NCBI GenBank assembly: GCA_934500865.1
Contig: CAKSUD010000007.1
Coordinates: 1-38,490 of the forward strand
DNA length: 38,490 bases
Origin: an uncultured Clostridia bacterium
GTDB taxonomy: Bacteria; Bacillota; Clostridia; TANB77; RGIG9151
Direction of reading: 5' to 3'
Shown: in pieces, positions 9,601 to 17,905 of the stretch
Numbering within the stretch: the stretch's first letter is position 1
Layout of the letters: every line of letters starts with the position of its first letter
Notes under the pieces: model-generated
Databases searched by the model: none
What the model was told of the DNA's origin: nothing
What the model saw: only the letters and a program-made list of their open reading frames with translations
Position numbers and translations under genes: made by a program

Positions 9601-10953
9601 TCACTTCTTGCAAGTATGAATAAGCGTAAGGGATTACCATGCAGTAAAGAAAATGTAGGTAATTATGAGATAGATAAAAAGATATTTACAGAAGAAATGA
9701 GAAAGAACTATACAATTCTAGTTCCACAAATGGCTCCTATTCATTTCGCACTTTTAGAGGGCGTATTAAAGTCAGAAGGCTATAATGCAAAGCTATTAAA
9801 AAATTGTACAATGAAAACTGTTGAGACAGGACTTAAATATGTTAATAATGATGCTTGTTATCCTTCTATTTTAACAACCGGTCAAATGATAGAAGCACTT
9901 GATTCCGGAGAATATGATTTGGATAAAACTGCTCTTATAATGTCACAAACTGGTGGCGGGTGTCGTGCAACAAACTATATAGGATTTATCAGAAAAGCGT
10001 TAAAAGATGCCGGTTACAGCAATATTCCGGTAATATCATTTAATATAGTTGGAATGGAAAAGAACCCCGGATTTAAGATTACTTTTAGTATGGTAAGTAA
10101 ATTACTAAGAGCTGTAATATATGCTGATTTACTTCAAAAGATGTTAATGAAGAATAGGGCGTATGAGGTAAATAAGGGAGAGACACAAGCATTATTTGAA
10201 AAGTGGATGGAAAAGTCTAAGAAACTTTTGACAAAATCAAGTATAAAACAATATAAACAAGGAATTGTTGATATGGTGGCTGATTTTGAAAAGATAAAGC
10301 TTGATACTTCAGTGGTTAAACCTAAGGTTGGAATTGTTGGCGAAGTTTTAATTAAGTATCATCCTTTTGGAAATAACAATGTTGCCGAGAAGCTTGAAGA
10401 GGATGGTGCAGAAGTAGTAATGCCGGACTTTATGGGATTTGTTAAGTTCATTGCAACTCACAAGATAACCTTTAACAAGTTATTAAATACAGATAAAACT
10501 AAGGCAAAGATATTTAAATATGCAATTAAGTTAATAGACAAGATAGAAGAAACAGCGAGGGTAGAACTTAGTAAGTCTAAAAAAGATTATTTGCCAACAT
10601 GCAATATATGGGAACTAGAGGAGAAGGTAAAAGATATTTTATCTATTGGAAATCAGACTGGTGAAGGATGGTTCTTAACGGCTGAAATGATAGAGTATAT
10701 AGAACACGGAATACCTAATATAGTATGTGTTCAGCCGTTTGCGTGTCTACCTAACCATATTGTTGGAAAGGGAGTTATAAAGACTATAAGAAGTAAATTC
10801 CCTGAGGCAAATATTGTGCCAATTGACTATGACCCGGGAGCGAGTGAGACTAACCAAACAAACAGAATAAAGCTACTAATGACGGTTGCTAAAGATAAAT
10901 TAAAGGGGAAAGAAAAAGTAAAGGAAGAGAAAAAAGAGGAAGTTTTAGTATAG
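6667..10953 (+). CDS. Tandem acyl-CoA dehydratase activase / dehydratase-like megaprotein
   Basis: A 1428-residue protein of the '2-hydroxyacyl-CoA dehydratase activase-related' type. It has two BadF/BadG/BcrA-type ATPase domains in tandem (about 5-255 and 322-572), each opening with an ASKHA phosphate loop (MDIGSTTLK; IDAGSTTSK). Each has the Cys pair that holds a [4Fe-4S] cluster in HgdC-like activases: C125 and C164 in the first, C445 or C449 and C484 in the second. A CxxC-like stretch (RCKGCENNC, about 620) and a DUF2229-like domain (GIPRVLNMYEDYPFW) follow, then a dehydratase-subunit-like C-terminal half with scattered Cys. ATP-driven low-potential electron transfer is the family role, but the substrate of this fused form is unknown to me. 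No HgdA/HgdB partner genes adjoin it. TGAGGT precedes the ATG. Confidence 0.85.
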   Translation: MDKLLHIGMDIGSTTLKIVCLDENENIIFSSYERHFSDTKNTVHNALNKLLTEYGDFNYTITLTGSGAMFISKALKLPFIQEVISCKRVVEKDMPTTDVVIELGGEDAKIIYFDKSIEQRMNGTCAGGTGAFLDQMALLLNTDTIGLNELAKNYKLIYPIASRCGVFAKSDVQPLLNEGAAKEDIAVSIFQAVVNQTISGLACGRPIRGNIAFLGGPLNYLSELKKRFIETLNLKDENVISPENAHLLVAKGAALDSINHQPITPEILRNRLSMLSNIQDDMTEPLKPLFENEKEYGEFLARHKKNEVAKANLKEYKGNCFLGIDAGSTTSKLVLTDDKGRLLYSAYKGNEGKPLQSVIEMIKEVYKILPQKVNIKRCGVTGYGEQLIKAALNVEENEIETIAHYTAASRFMPKVDSIVDIGGQDMKYIKIKNGTINNIMLNEACSSGCGSFLETFAKSLNLTMDKFVEEALKSKRPVDLGSRCTVFMNSKIKQAQKEGYTVGDISAGLSYSVIKNAIQKVMKIRDISTLGENIVVQGGTFYNDAVLRAFEIITGKNVIRPDIAGLMGAYGMALIAKENYEKSKNKNVKTTLLSVGELESLEIKVDFTRCKGCENNCMLTINKFSNGERFISGNRCERGSGKGTSKNDLPNLYKYKNERIFGYTPLDESEAKRGVIGIPRVLNMYEDYPFWFTFLTNLGFRVILSEKSSRKTYEKGMESMPSESVCYPAKLTHGHVMSLINAGIKTIFYPCIPYSRKEFEKADNKYNCPIVISYPEVLKNNVEELKDIKFINSFLPFDVKNLVSVIMELPEFAEYKFTKKELTKAAKLAEAEYQKCKTDIRKKGREALSYMKKNKVRGIVLAGRPYHIDPEINHGIDTLITGLNLCVLSEDSISDLAEVKRPIRVVDQWVYHARLYAAANFVGKTDGLELVQLNSFGCGVDAVTTDQVEEILSSYGKLYTLIKIDEVNNLGAVRIRIRSLLASMNKRKGLPCSKENVGNYEIDKKIFTEEMRKNYTILVPQMAPIHFALLEGVLKSEGYNAKLLKNCTMKTVETGLKYVNNDACYPSILTTGQMIEALDSGEYDLDKTALIMSQTGGGCRATNYIGFIRKALKDAGYSNIPVISFNIVGMEKNPGFKITFSMVSKLLRAVIYADLLQKMLMKNRAYEVNKGETQALFEKWMEKSKKLLTKSSIKQYKQGIVDMVADFEKIKLDTSVVKPKVGIVGEVLIKYHPFGNNNVAEKLEEDGAEVVMPDFMGFVKFIATHKITFNKLLNTDKTKAKIFKYAIKLIDKIEETARVELSKSKKDYLPTCNIWELEEKVKDILSIGNQTGEGWFLTAEMIEYIEHGIPNIVCVQPFACLPNHIVGKGVIKTIRSKFPEANIVPIDYDPGASETNQTNRIKLLMTVAKDKLKGKEKVKEEKKEEVLV

Positions 10954-10968
10954 TTAGATTTTTATGTA

Positions 10969-11053
10969 GGAGCTGTAAAAAACTCAAAAATCAATACAAA
11001 CAGTGTGCTGTTTTATAATGATGAAAAACGAGTTTTTTATAGCCCCTTTTTTT
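10969..11053 (+). terminator. Branched Rho-independent terminator
   Basis: A 17-position stem (10969-10985 with 11030-11046; one mismatch, one G-U) followed by seven T. Between its arms lies a second perfect hairpin, AAACAG-TGTG-CTGTTT (10998-11013). This ends the activase gene and separates it from the prfB promoter, whose -35 begins four bases later. Confidence 0.75.
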
Positions 11054-11056
11054 AGA

Positions 11057-11085
11057 TTTACAAATGTTCAAAAATAGTGTAAAAT
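11057..11085 (+). promoter_or_regulatory. prfB promoter
   Basis: TTTACA (11057-11062), 17-base spacer, TAAAAT (11080-11085). Start near 11092, 24 bases before the prfB ATG. It probably drives prfB-queH and perhaps the whole run to 18292. Confidence 0.7.
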
Positions 11086-11115
11086 TGCAATATATAGTTG
11101 ATTGGGAGTGAGAAA

Positions 11116-12220
11116 ATGATAGAGTTTGAAGAATACAAAATTCAGTTGGAGGAGCTAAAGAAATCTATTAAAGAATTGGGTGTTTCTCTTTGACATCGCT
11201 CAAAAAGAGAAAAATATAGAAGAGCTTGAAGGGGAGATTTCTAAAGATGGTTTTTGGGATGATTTAGAGAATTCTCAAAAGGTACTTCAAAAGAGTAAGA
11301 ATTTGAAATCTTCTGTTGAGAAATATAATAAATTGGTATCTGATGAAGAAGATTTAGAAACATTAAACGAACTTGCTATTGAAGAAGATGATGCTAGTTT
11401 GGTTGAAGAAATAGGCAAGGGAATTTATAAGTTAAATAAAACTACTGAGAAGATGAGACTTGAGGCTTTACTTAGTGGACCGTATGATAAAAATAATGCT
11501 ATTTTGACTTTGCATTCTGGAGCGGGTGGAACAGAAGCTCAGGATTGGGTTGAAATGCTTTACAGAATGTATCTTAGATGGGCAGAGCAAAACGGATACA
11601 AAGCTCGTGAATTAGATTGCCTTCCGGGAGATGACGCCGGAATTAAGAGTGTAACCTTTATTGTAGAGGGAGAAAATGCTTATGGATATTTGGCTTGTGA
11701 GAAAGGTGTACATAGATTAGTAAGAATTTCTCCATTTGACTCTAATGCCAGACGACATACTTCTTTTGCGTCTCTAGATGTTATGCCTGAAATTTCTGAT
11801 GATATGAACATTGACATCAATCCAGCAGATTTAAGGGTGGATACATATCGTGCAAGTGGTGCTGGTGGTCAGCATATTAACAAGACTGAATCTGCGGTAA
11901 GAATAACTCATATACCTACCGGTGTTGTTGTGTCTTGCCAAACAGAACGTTCTCAGATTCAAAACAGAGAAACTGCAATGAAGATGTTAAAGTCTAAATT
12001 GTTTGCTATTAAGGAACGTGAGCATTTGGATAAAATTGAAGCTATAAAGGGGGATATGAAGGAAATTGCTTGGGGAAGCCAAATTCGTTCATACGTTTTT
12101 CATCCGTACAGTATGGTTAAAGACCATAGAACAGATTATGAGGTCGGAAATGTTCAGGCTGTTATGGATGGAGAGATTGATGGTTTTATTAATGCATATT
12201 TAAATTCAAAGGTAAAATAG
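11116..12220 (+). CDS. prfB: Peptide chain release factor 2, with programmed +1 frameshift
   Basis: Recognises UGA and UAA stop codons and triggers peptide release. Translation starts at ATG 11116 behind GGGAG (11104-11108), reads 25 codons, and meets an in-frame TGA at 11191 directly after CTT. A +1 slip at CTT T skips T11191 and continues at GAC 11192, giving about 367 residues, the normal RF2 size. The product therefore joins 11116-11190 to 11192-12220. The downstream frame carries the SPF stop-recognition tripeptide (ISPFDSNARR) and the catalytic GGQ (RASGAGGQHIN). The stimulatory Shine-Dalgarno-like element is only TTGGGTG and sits about 5 bases from CTT, weaker than the usual AGGGGG at 3. 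An annotation starting in the second frame would miss the first 25 codons. Confidence 0.95.
11188..11194 (+). promoter_or_regulatory. RF2 autoregulatory +1 frameshift site
   Basis: CTT TGA C: slippery Leu codon at 11188-11190, UGA at 11191-11193, and the C that makes UGA a poor stop. Low RF2 lets the ribosome pause and slip, so RF2 controls its own synthesis. This is the classical bacterial arrangement and it is intact here. Confidence 0.93.
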
Positions 12221-12229
12221 GTGAGAAAT

Positions 12230-12790
12230 ATGAAATTATTGTTACATAGTTGTTGCGGACCATGTTCTACATATCCGCTAAAGGTTTTAAAAGCACAAAA
12301 CATAGATATAACTTCTTTTTGGTTTAATACAAACATCCATCCATATACCGAGTATAAAAGTAGATATGAAAGCTATAAAAAGCTTATGGAAATAGAAAAT
12401 ATTCCAACCATAGAAATTGATGAATATGATATTGTTAGATTTACACGAGCAGTCTATGGTAGGGAGCTTGAAAGATGTAGATATTGTTATGAAAGCCGTA
12501 TGGAAGTTGTGGCTAAAACGGCTAAGGAGAAGGGATTTGATGCTTTTACTACTACTCTTTTGGTTAGTCCTTACCAAAAGCATGAGATGCTAAAAGAAGT
12601 GTGTATCGAAATGTCAAAAAAGTATGATATAAATTTTCTTTATGTGGATTTTAGACCCGGATTTAGAGAAGGGCAACAAATCGCAAGAGATATGGGACTA
12701 TATATGCAAAAGTATTGTGGATGTATTTATTCGGAAGAAGATAGGTATAGTAAACAAATAAAATGTCTGCAGAAAAATATGTTAATATAA
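12230..12790 (+). CDS. queH: Epoxyqueuosine reductase QueH
   Basis: Catalyses the last step of queuosine synthesis (epoxyqueuosine to queuosine in tRNA) and replaces the cobalamin-dependent QueG. The 186-residue protein shows the QueH (DUF208) cysteine pattern: HSCCGPCS (C8, C9, C12) near the N-terminus, CRYCYESR in the middle and KYCGCIYS near the C-terminus. These bind an Fe-S cluster and an additional iron. The frame is open from GTG 12221, immediately after the prfB stop. I place the start at ATG 12230 because AGGTGAG (12219-12225) then acts as the ribosome site and the protein begins MKLLLHSCCGPC like its relatives. It is translationally close-coupled to prfB. Confidence 0.9.
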   Translation: MKLLLHSCCGPCSTYPLKVLKAQNIDITSFWFNTNIHPYTEYKSRYESYKKLMEIENIPTIEIDEYDIVRFTRAVYGRELERCRYCYESRMEVVAKTAKEKGFDAFTTTLLVSPYQKHEMLKEVCIEMSKKYDINFLYVDFRPGFREGQQIARDMGLYMQKYCGCIYSEEDRYSKQIKCLQKNMLI

Positions 12791-12895
12791 AAAATAAACA
12801 CTGCGTAAGCTGAGAGATGCAAAAAATTAAAGCAGGATAAATGTAAATATTTAATTATTTGTTACGATATTTAAATTGGAGGAGCTGAAAAAATT

Positions 12896-14674
12896 ATGAA
12901 GAAATTCGGTATAGTTTTAGCTATATGTGTAGTTATTGTATTAGGAGTACTGTGCTTTTTAATAATAAATAGTGAAGAGCCGTATTTAAATACAAATAAA
13001 GTAATTAATAATGGAGAAAGTCCGTCACCCAGTCAATCATCTGATTTAGATGTCATAAATAGTAGTAGTCCGTCTCCGACATCTACCAATGATAATACAG
13101 AAGGAAATGAAGATAAGAAAGACGAAAATAAACAAGATGAAAATATAAATAAAAAGGTTATAGCTAAAGATGAGTTAGGAAAAGATGTTACAGGCACTGA
13201 GTATGAGGATGGTACATATGTTGTAAGCGGTGCAGGAGATATGTACAACTTTAATTTAGTTAATGGAGAAGTATGCTTTAATAAAGGAAAAGAACAAATA
13301 GTACGTAGAGATTTAAGTAATGTAAAAAAAATAGTTATATCTAACGGGGTTAAAACTATTGGAAATAGAAGTTTTTATGATGCAACAAGTATGACAGAAA
13401 TTGAAATATCCGATACGGTTACGAAAATTGGAGATTATGCTTTTATGAATTGTATAAAGGTTAAAAATGTTACTGTACCTAAGGGTGTTACTGAAATTGG
13501 CAGGGAAGTTTTTAAAAATTGTACAAGTTTATCCGGAGTTACAGTTGCGTCTGATGTGAAAAAGATTGGAGCATATGCCTTTGAAGATTGTAGCAATGTA
13601 ACAAGTGTTATATTTTTTGAAGGATTAAAAAACATAGGAGAGTATGCGTTTAAAAACTGTTCATCATTAATGAATATTTACATTCCAAGCAGTGTAGATA
13701 ATATAGGGAAAAATGCATTTAGTGGATGCACCAGTTTAGGGGAAATTGATGTGGATGAAAACAATAGTACATATTCTTCGGATAATGGCAGTTTATATAA
13801 CAAAAATAAAAGTTTAATTATAAAAGTACCACAGAAATATAGCGGAGATTTTGTAATCCCTAGCACAGTTAAAAATATTGAAAGCTATTGCTTCGAATGT
13901 TGTAATGACATTAGCAGTATAACTGTTCCAAGTGGTGTGACTGTTATTGATGATTATACATTTAGCGAATGCAAGGGAATAAAGAATATTGAATTGCCTG
14001 ATGGTGTTACTGAAATTAGGAAGTATGCTTTTAGCAATTGTACTTCCCTTGAAAAGGTTACGTTACCAAGTACATTAACTAAAATCGGCGGGTATGCTTT
14101 TTATGAGTGCAAGGCTCTGACTAAAATAAGAATACCTACTAAAGCCTTAGATATAGGGGAATATGCTTTTAGTGGATGTGTTAGTTTGGCTCAATTGAAT
14201 TTGCCGAATAAAATGTCAAAGTTAAATGATTATTTGTTTAGCGGTTGTACAAGCCTAAGGGATATTTCCATTCCTGAAAATGTAGTGGAAATTGGTAAAA
14301 ATGTATTTAGTGGTTGTACAAGCTTAGAAAAGATAAATTTTCCGGCAAAGTTAAGAACTGTGGGCGATGCAGCTTTCTTTGGATGTAGTAGTTTATCTGG
14401 GTTAGATATTGAATATGGTGTTGAGAAAATCGGTACACATGTATTTGAAAATTGTACTAAGGTGAGAAGGGTTAATGTGCCTGAAAGTGTAAAGCAGATA
14501 GGATACGGAACATTTAATGGTTGTACTAAACTTGAAAGAGTCGTTTTTAAAAATCGTGCTAACACAATAAGTGATGTAAATATTGAGTCATATGGTAATG
14601 ACTGGCTTAAAGATTTTAGAGGAGAATTAGTAGGAAACGATTATATATATATGAAATCATATGTGAACCAATAG
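12896..14674 (+). CDS. BspA-like leucine-rich-repeat surface protein
   Basis: 592 residues with an N-terminal hydrophobic anchor or uncleaved signal (about residues 4-24). A Ser/Pro/Asn/Lys-rich linker follows (PSPSQSS, SPSPTST, to about residue 90). Then come sixteen 23-residue LRR_5 (BspA/TpLRR) repeats of the form IGxxAFxxCxSLxxIxIPxxVxx. Repeat 6 is interrupted by an insertion of about 35 residues. Such proteins are exposed on the surface of gut and oral bacteria and often mediate adhesion; the ligand here is unknown. There is no LPXTG, SLH or choline-binding module, so attachment is by the N-terminal helix. GGAGGAG lies 11 bases before the ATG, longer spacing than usual. Confidence 0.88.
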   Translation: MKKFGIVLAICVVIVLGVLCFLIINSEEPYLNTNKVINNGESPSPSQSSDLDVINSSSPSPTSTNDNTEGNEDKKDENKQDENINKKVIAKDELGKDVTGTEYEDGTYVVSGAGDMYNFNLVNGEVCFNKGKEQIVRRDLSNVKKIVISNGVKTIGNRSFYDATSMTEIEISDTVTKIGDYAFMNCIKVKNVTVPKGVTEIGREVFKNCTSLSGVTVASDVKKIGAYAFEDCSNVTSVIFFEGLKNIGEYAFKNCSSLMNIYIPSSVDNIGKNAFSGCTSLGEIDVDENNSTYSSDNGSLYNKNKSLIIKVPQKYSGDFVIPSTVKNIESYCFECCNDISSITVPSGVTVIDDYTFSECKGIKNIELPDGVTEIRKYAFSNCTSLEKVTLPSTLTKIGGYAFYECKALTKIRIPTKALDIGEYAFSGCVSLAQLNLPNKMSKLNDYLFSGCTSLRDISIPENVVEIGKNVFSGCTSLEKINFPAKLRTVGDAAFFGCSSLSGLDIEYGVEKIGTHVFENCTKVRRVNVPESVKQIGYGTFNGCTKLERVVFKNRANTISDVNIESYGNDWLKDFRGELVGNDYIYMKSYVNQ

Positions 14675-14689
14675 ATAAAAGGAGAAAAT

Positions 14690-15634
14690 ATGGAATTATA
14701 CATTTTTTATGGTGAAGAGGACTTTTTAAGAGAGTATAATGCAAACAAAGTTATAGGAGAATGTAATTTGTCAAATCCGTCTATGAATTTTGTAAAGTTA
14801 GATGATGAAACTATTTCTAAATTGCCGGATAACTGTGAACAAATGCCGTTTTGTGATGAAAAAAAGGTTATACTTGTTAAGAACTCAGGGCTTTTTGCTT
14901 CAAGCAAGAAGGTTTCGCCGTCAGTTTCAGAAAAGGTTGTTGAGTATCTACTTAATTTGCCGGATTATGCCATTGTTGTATTTAATGAAGAAAGTGTAGA
15001 TAAAAGGCTTTCGCCATATAAAAAACTTTCTAAGGTTGGAAAGTTTGAGGAGCTTAAATACCGAGGTACAATAGATCTAGCCAATTGGATTTGTAGCGGG
15101 ATGAAGAAGTGTAATGCGGTGATAGACATAGAAGATGCAAAGTATTTGGCGGATAGCTGTGGCCCATCAATGAGCTATTTATACAGTGAAATTAAGAAGT
15201 TGGCTGTTTTAAATAATGAAGGCGAAAAGATAACCAAAGATTTAATTAATGAAGTATGTGTAAAAAGTATGCAGGGAATTATATTTGATTTAACTGATGC
15301 AATTGGCAATAAGGACAAGAAAAAATCACTTATTTTGATGAATGAATTAATTTTGAAAAAAGAGGCTGAACAATTTATACTTATTATGCTTTATAAGCAC
15401 TTTAGAAATTTGTTTTTGCTTAGAGTTGCGACAGACGAGGGAAGAGCAAGTGCTGATGAGCTTTCTATTAATCCGTATGTATATAGAAAATTACTTGGCC
15501 AAGTAAAGAATTATGAAAAGAATGAGCTTAGAAATATATTGCGTAAATTGGTTGAATTGGACGTGAAAAGTAAAAAAGGTGAAGTTGACTTAAGAATTGG
15601 GTTGGAAGTTCTTTTAACTGTTTGGGTAAAATGA
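14690..15634 (+). CDS. holA: DNA polymerase III subunit delta
   Basis: Clamp-loader delta subunit that opens the beta sliding clamp. The 314-residue protein starts with the family opening LYIFYGEEDFLREYNANKVI, has a degenerate AAA+ fold without an intact Walker A as expected for delta, a conserved FDLTDAIGNKD stretch near residue 200, and a helical collar domain at the C-terminus (LRIGLEVLLTVW). Length matches Firmicutes HolA (about 320-345). GGAG (14681-14684) precedes the ATG. It sits 15 bases after the LRR gene and 14 bases before the SLH gene, within the same run. Confidence 0.9.
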   Translation: MELYIFYGEEDFLREYNANKVIGECNLSNPSMNFVKLDDETISKLPDNCEQMPFCDEKKVILVKNSGLFASSKKVSPSVSEKVVEYLLNLPDYAIVVFNEESVDKRLSPYKKLSKVGKFEELKYRGTIDLANWICSGMKKCNAVIDIEDAKYLADSCGPSMSYLYSEIKKLAVLNNEGEKITKDLINEVCVKSMQGIIFDLTDAIGNKDKKKSLILMNELILKKEAEQFILIMLYKHFRNLFLLRVATDEGRASADELSINPYVYRKLLGQVKNYEKNELRNILRKLVELDVKSKKGEVDLRIGLEVLLTVWVK

Positions 15635-15648
15635 TAGGGAGGTTACTT

Positions 15649-16764
15649 ATGAAAAAAATTATTATCGGAACAGCAATAGTTAGTGCATTAATGATGAATA
15701 CTAGTATGGCTGTGTTTAGTGATGTGCCTGATACCCATTGGGCATATAATGCAATAGAGAAGATGCAAAATGATGGGATTTTAAGCGGATATGTAGACGG
15801 AACATTTAAGCCAAGCAACAATATAAGTTTGGCTGAATTTGCTACTATTTTTACGAAAATATTTGAATTGCCTAAAGATAATGTGTCTAATTATTTTACT
15901 GAGATTTCAAAAACACATTGGGCTAAAGACTCAATAGAGGCAATTCGTAAATATATTAATCCTTATTATGATTCGCTTGGAGAAACATTAGGGTTTGACG
16001 GTTATTCATATATGGAAGGAATAACCGGAGATTTAGAAATGACTAGAGAGGCATTTGTGTATGCTGTTTCTAAAATCTACGGATATGATGAAAGTGCATA
16101 TGTACAGGGTGAAGAAAAAACACTTTTTGCTGATGCTGATGAAATCTTATTCCCAAAAGAAACAGTTTTAGCGTATAAGAACGGAGTTATAAATGGAGAA
16201 ATTGTTGATGGTAAAACGTATATTCGACCTAGTCGCCATATAACAAGAGCTGAAGCATCAGCCATTTTTAGAAATTTACTTAAATATGATGCAAAAAGGG
16301 TTGAAAATGAGTATCAAGATAATGAGCTGGTTTCGGCTACAAATGGTTTGATGGATAGTTTTAAAAATGGTGATTTTGAAAAAGCAAAGAGTTTGATTTA
16401 TGATACCGCAAATGTTTTAGAAAATAAATATTTTACTGTTTCGGAAGAAGAACAAAAAATACTAAAGGAAATTACAAAGCAGTATTTTAAAAAGTTTGAG
16501 TATGAAGTTACCGAAACGGGTTTTGATGGTTTTAATCATGGTTATGCAAAGCTAAAAATAAAAGGCTATGATATAAAAGAATTGCTTGATAATTGTATAA
16601 ATAAGATTTCGACTGATTTTAATGCTGACGACATTAATGGTATGCTAAAGGAACTAGTTGAGAACTTTTCTAAAGGAATAAAAAATAGAGAAATTAAAGT
16701 GACAGAATTTGAAGAAACATTTAATTTTGTTTATCAAGATGGAGAATGGAAGTTGAGTTTATAA
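15649..16764 (+). CDS. Exported S-layer-homology (SLH) domain protein
   Basis: 371 residues with a signal peptide (MKKIIIGTAIVSALMMNTSMA, cleavage after about residue 21). An SLH domain follows directly (VFSDVPDTHWAYNAIEKM, ending IFTKIFEL, about 22-73). A second degenerate SLH (YFTEISKTHWAKDSIEAIRKY) and a third (LFADADEILFP... TRAEASAIFRNLL, about 155-205) come next. The remaining 165 residues are acidic and helical, possibly an NTF2/DUF4878-like fold, not recognised with confidence. SLH domains bind pyruvylated wall polymers, so the protein is probably cell-wall attached. The ATG at 15649 is chosen for AGGGAGG (15636-15642) and the signal peptide, over an in-frame start at 15622 inside holA. 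Its TAA shares a base with the hemW ATG. Confidence 0.88.
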   Translation: MKKIIIGTAIVSALMMNTSMAVFSDVPDTHWAYNAIEKMQNDGILSGYVDGTFKPSNNISLAEFATIFTKIFELPKDNVSNYFTEISKTHWAKDSIEAIRKYINPYYDSLGETLGFDGYSYMEGITGDLEMTREAFVYAVSKIYGYDESAYVQGEEKTLFADADEILFPKETVLAYKNGVINGEIVDGKTYIRPSRHITRAEASAIFRNLLKYDAKRVENEYQDNELVSATNGLMDSFKNGDFEKAKSLIYDTANVLENKYFTVSEEEQKILKEITKQYFKKFEYEVTETGFDGFNHGYAKLKIKGYDIKELLDNCINKISTDFNADDINGMLKELVENFSKGIKNREIKVTEFEETFNFVYQDGEWKLSL

Positions 16765-17870
16765 TGAAAAAACTTGCAATTTATGTTCATATACCTTTTT
16801 GCAAGCAAAAGTGTAAATATTGTGATTTTACTTCATTTGCGAACTTAGAAAGCAGAGTTTCACAGTATGTTACAGCACTCTTAAAGGAGATAAGGGAATA
16901 TAGTAGTGCTAAAAAGGGATATATTGTTACTTCGGTGTACTTTGGAGGAGGTACACCTTCTTTTATTGATGAGAATTTAATTGAGAAAATATACAATGAA
17001 ATAAAAGATAACTATGTTTTAAATGACGATATAGAGGTTACCATAGAAGCTAACCCTGGAACTATTAGCATCGAAAAACTAAAAAAATATCACGACATAG
17101 GATTTAATAGAATTAGTTTTGGAGTTCAATCACTTTCAGATGAATTACTAAAGGAGATAGGCAGGGTACATACAGCAAGTGATGCTATTGAAGGATTTTA
17201 TATGGCTAGAGATGCAGGATTTACTAACATTAGTTTGGATTTAATGTTTGGACTGCCAAATCAAACATTAAGGGATGTTGAAGATACATTAGATGGGTTT
17301 ATAAGACTTAATCCGGAGCATATTTCAACATATTCGTTAAAAGTTGAAGAAAATACCGCCTTTGGGAAATTACAAAGCGAAGGAAAATTAACATTGCCAA
17401 GTGATGAAGTTGAGAGAGGTATGTATTATTTAATAAAAGAAAAGCTAAAAAATGCAGGATATGAGCATTACGAAATATCTAATTTCGGAAAAATTGGCTT
17501 TGAATCGAGACATAATACTGCATATTGGGAAAGACAAGCTTATTTAGGTTTTGGACTTGGGGCTTCTTCTTGTTTTAATGAAGTTAGATTTAAAAATACT
17601 GATGATTTTGATAAATATATAAATGATTTTAAGAAAAATATTGAAGACAGTGAAGTTTTAAGCGAGGAAGTTATTAATTCGGAAAAGATAATTTTAGGGC
17701 TTAGGATGTTAAAAGGAATAAGTAAAGAATACCTTGTTTATGATAGATGGAGGGCATCAGCCAAAAAGCTTATTAATTTAGGATTACTTGAGGAAAAGGG
17801 TGAAATCCTACGGCTTACTGATAGGGGACTGGATTTAGCTAATCAGGTTTTTGTTGAATTTATTGAATAG
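16764..17870 (+). CDS. hemW: Radical SAM heme chaperone HemW
   Basis: HemW (formerly called HemN-like or YggW) binds haem and delivers it to haem proteins; it lacks true coproporphyrinogen dehydrogenase activity. The protein has about 368 residues. It opens MKKLAIYVHIPFCKQKCKYCDF with the radical-SAM cysteines C13, C17 and C20, followed by YFGGGTPS (the SAM-binding GGE-equivalent) and a HemN C-terminal domain. The start codon overlaps the SLH stop (TAATG), indicating translational coupling; there is no strong ribosome site of its own. An ATG at 16746 in the same frame is possible but adds a non-family extension. In many Firmicutes hemW lies near lepA and hrcA; here it does not. Confidence 0.9.
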   Translation: MKKLAIYVHIPFCKQKCKYCDFTSFANLESRVSQYVTALLKEIREYSSAKKGYIVTSVYFGGGTPSFIDENLIEKIYNEIKDNYVLNDDIEVTIEANPGTISIEKLKKYHDIGFNRISFGVQSLSDELLKEIGRVHTASDAIEGFYMARDAGFTNISLDLMFGLPNQTLRDVEDTLDGFIRLNPEHISTYSLKVEENTAFGKLQSEGKLTLPSDEVERGMYYLIKEKLKNAGYEHYEISNFGKIGFESRHNTAYWERQAYLGFGLGASSCFNEVRFKNTDDFDKYINDFKKNIEDSEVLSEEVINSEKIILGLRMLKGISKEYLVYDRWRASAKKLINLGLLEEKGEILRLTDRGLDLANQVFVEFIE

Positions 17871-17905
17871 TGAGCATAAGAGTTTAATGGAGGGGGAGAT
17901 AATAT

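Noticed and set aside
11180..12220. prfB as a GTG-started 346-residue protein
   Set aside because: The in-frame TGA after CTT and the good upstream start and ribosome site show the classical RF2 frameshift; the short form lacks the N-terminus.
12221..12229. GTG start for queH
   Set aside because: It overlaps the ribosome site AGGTGAG; the family begins at MKLLLHSCCGPC.
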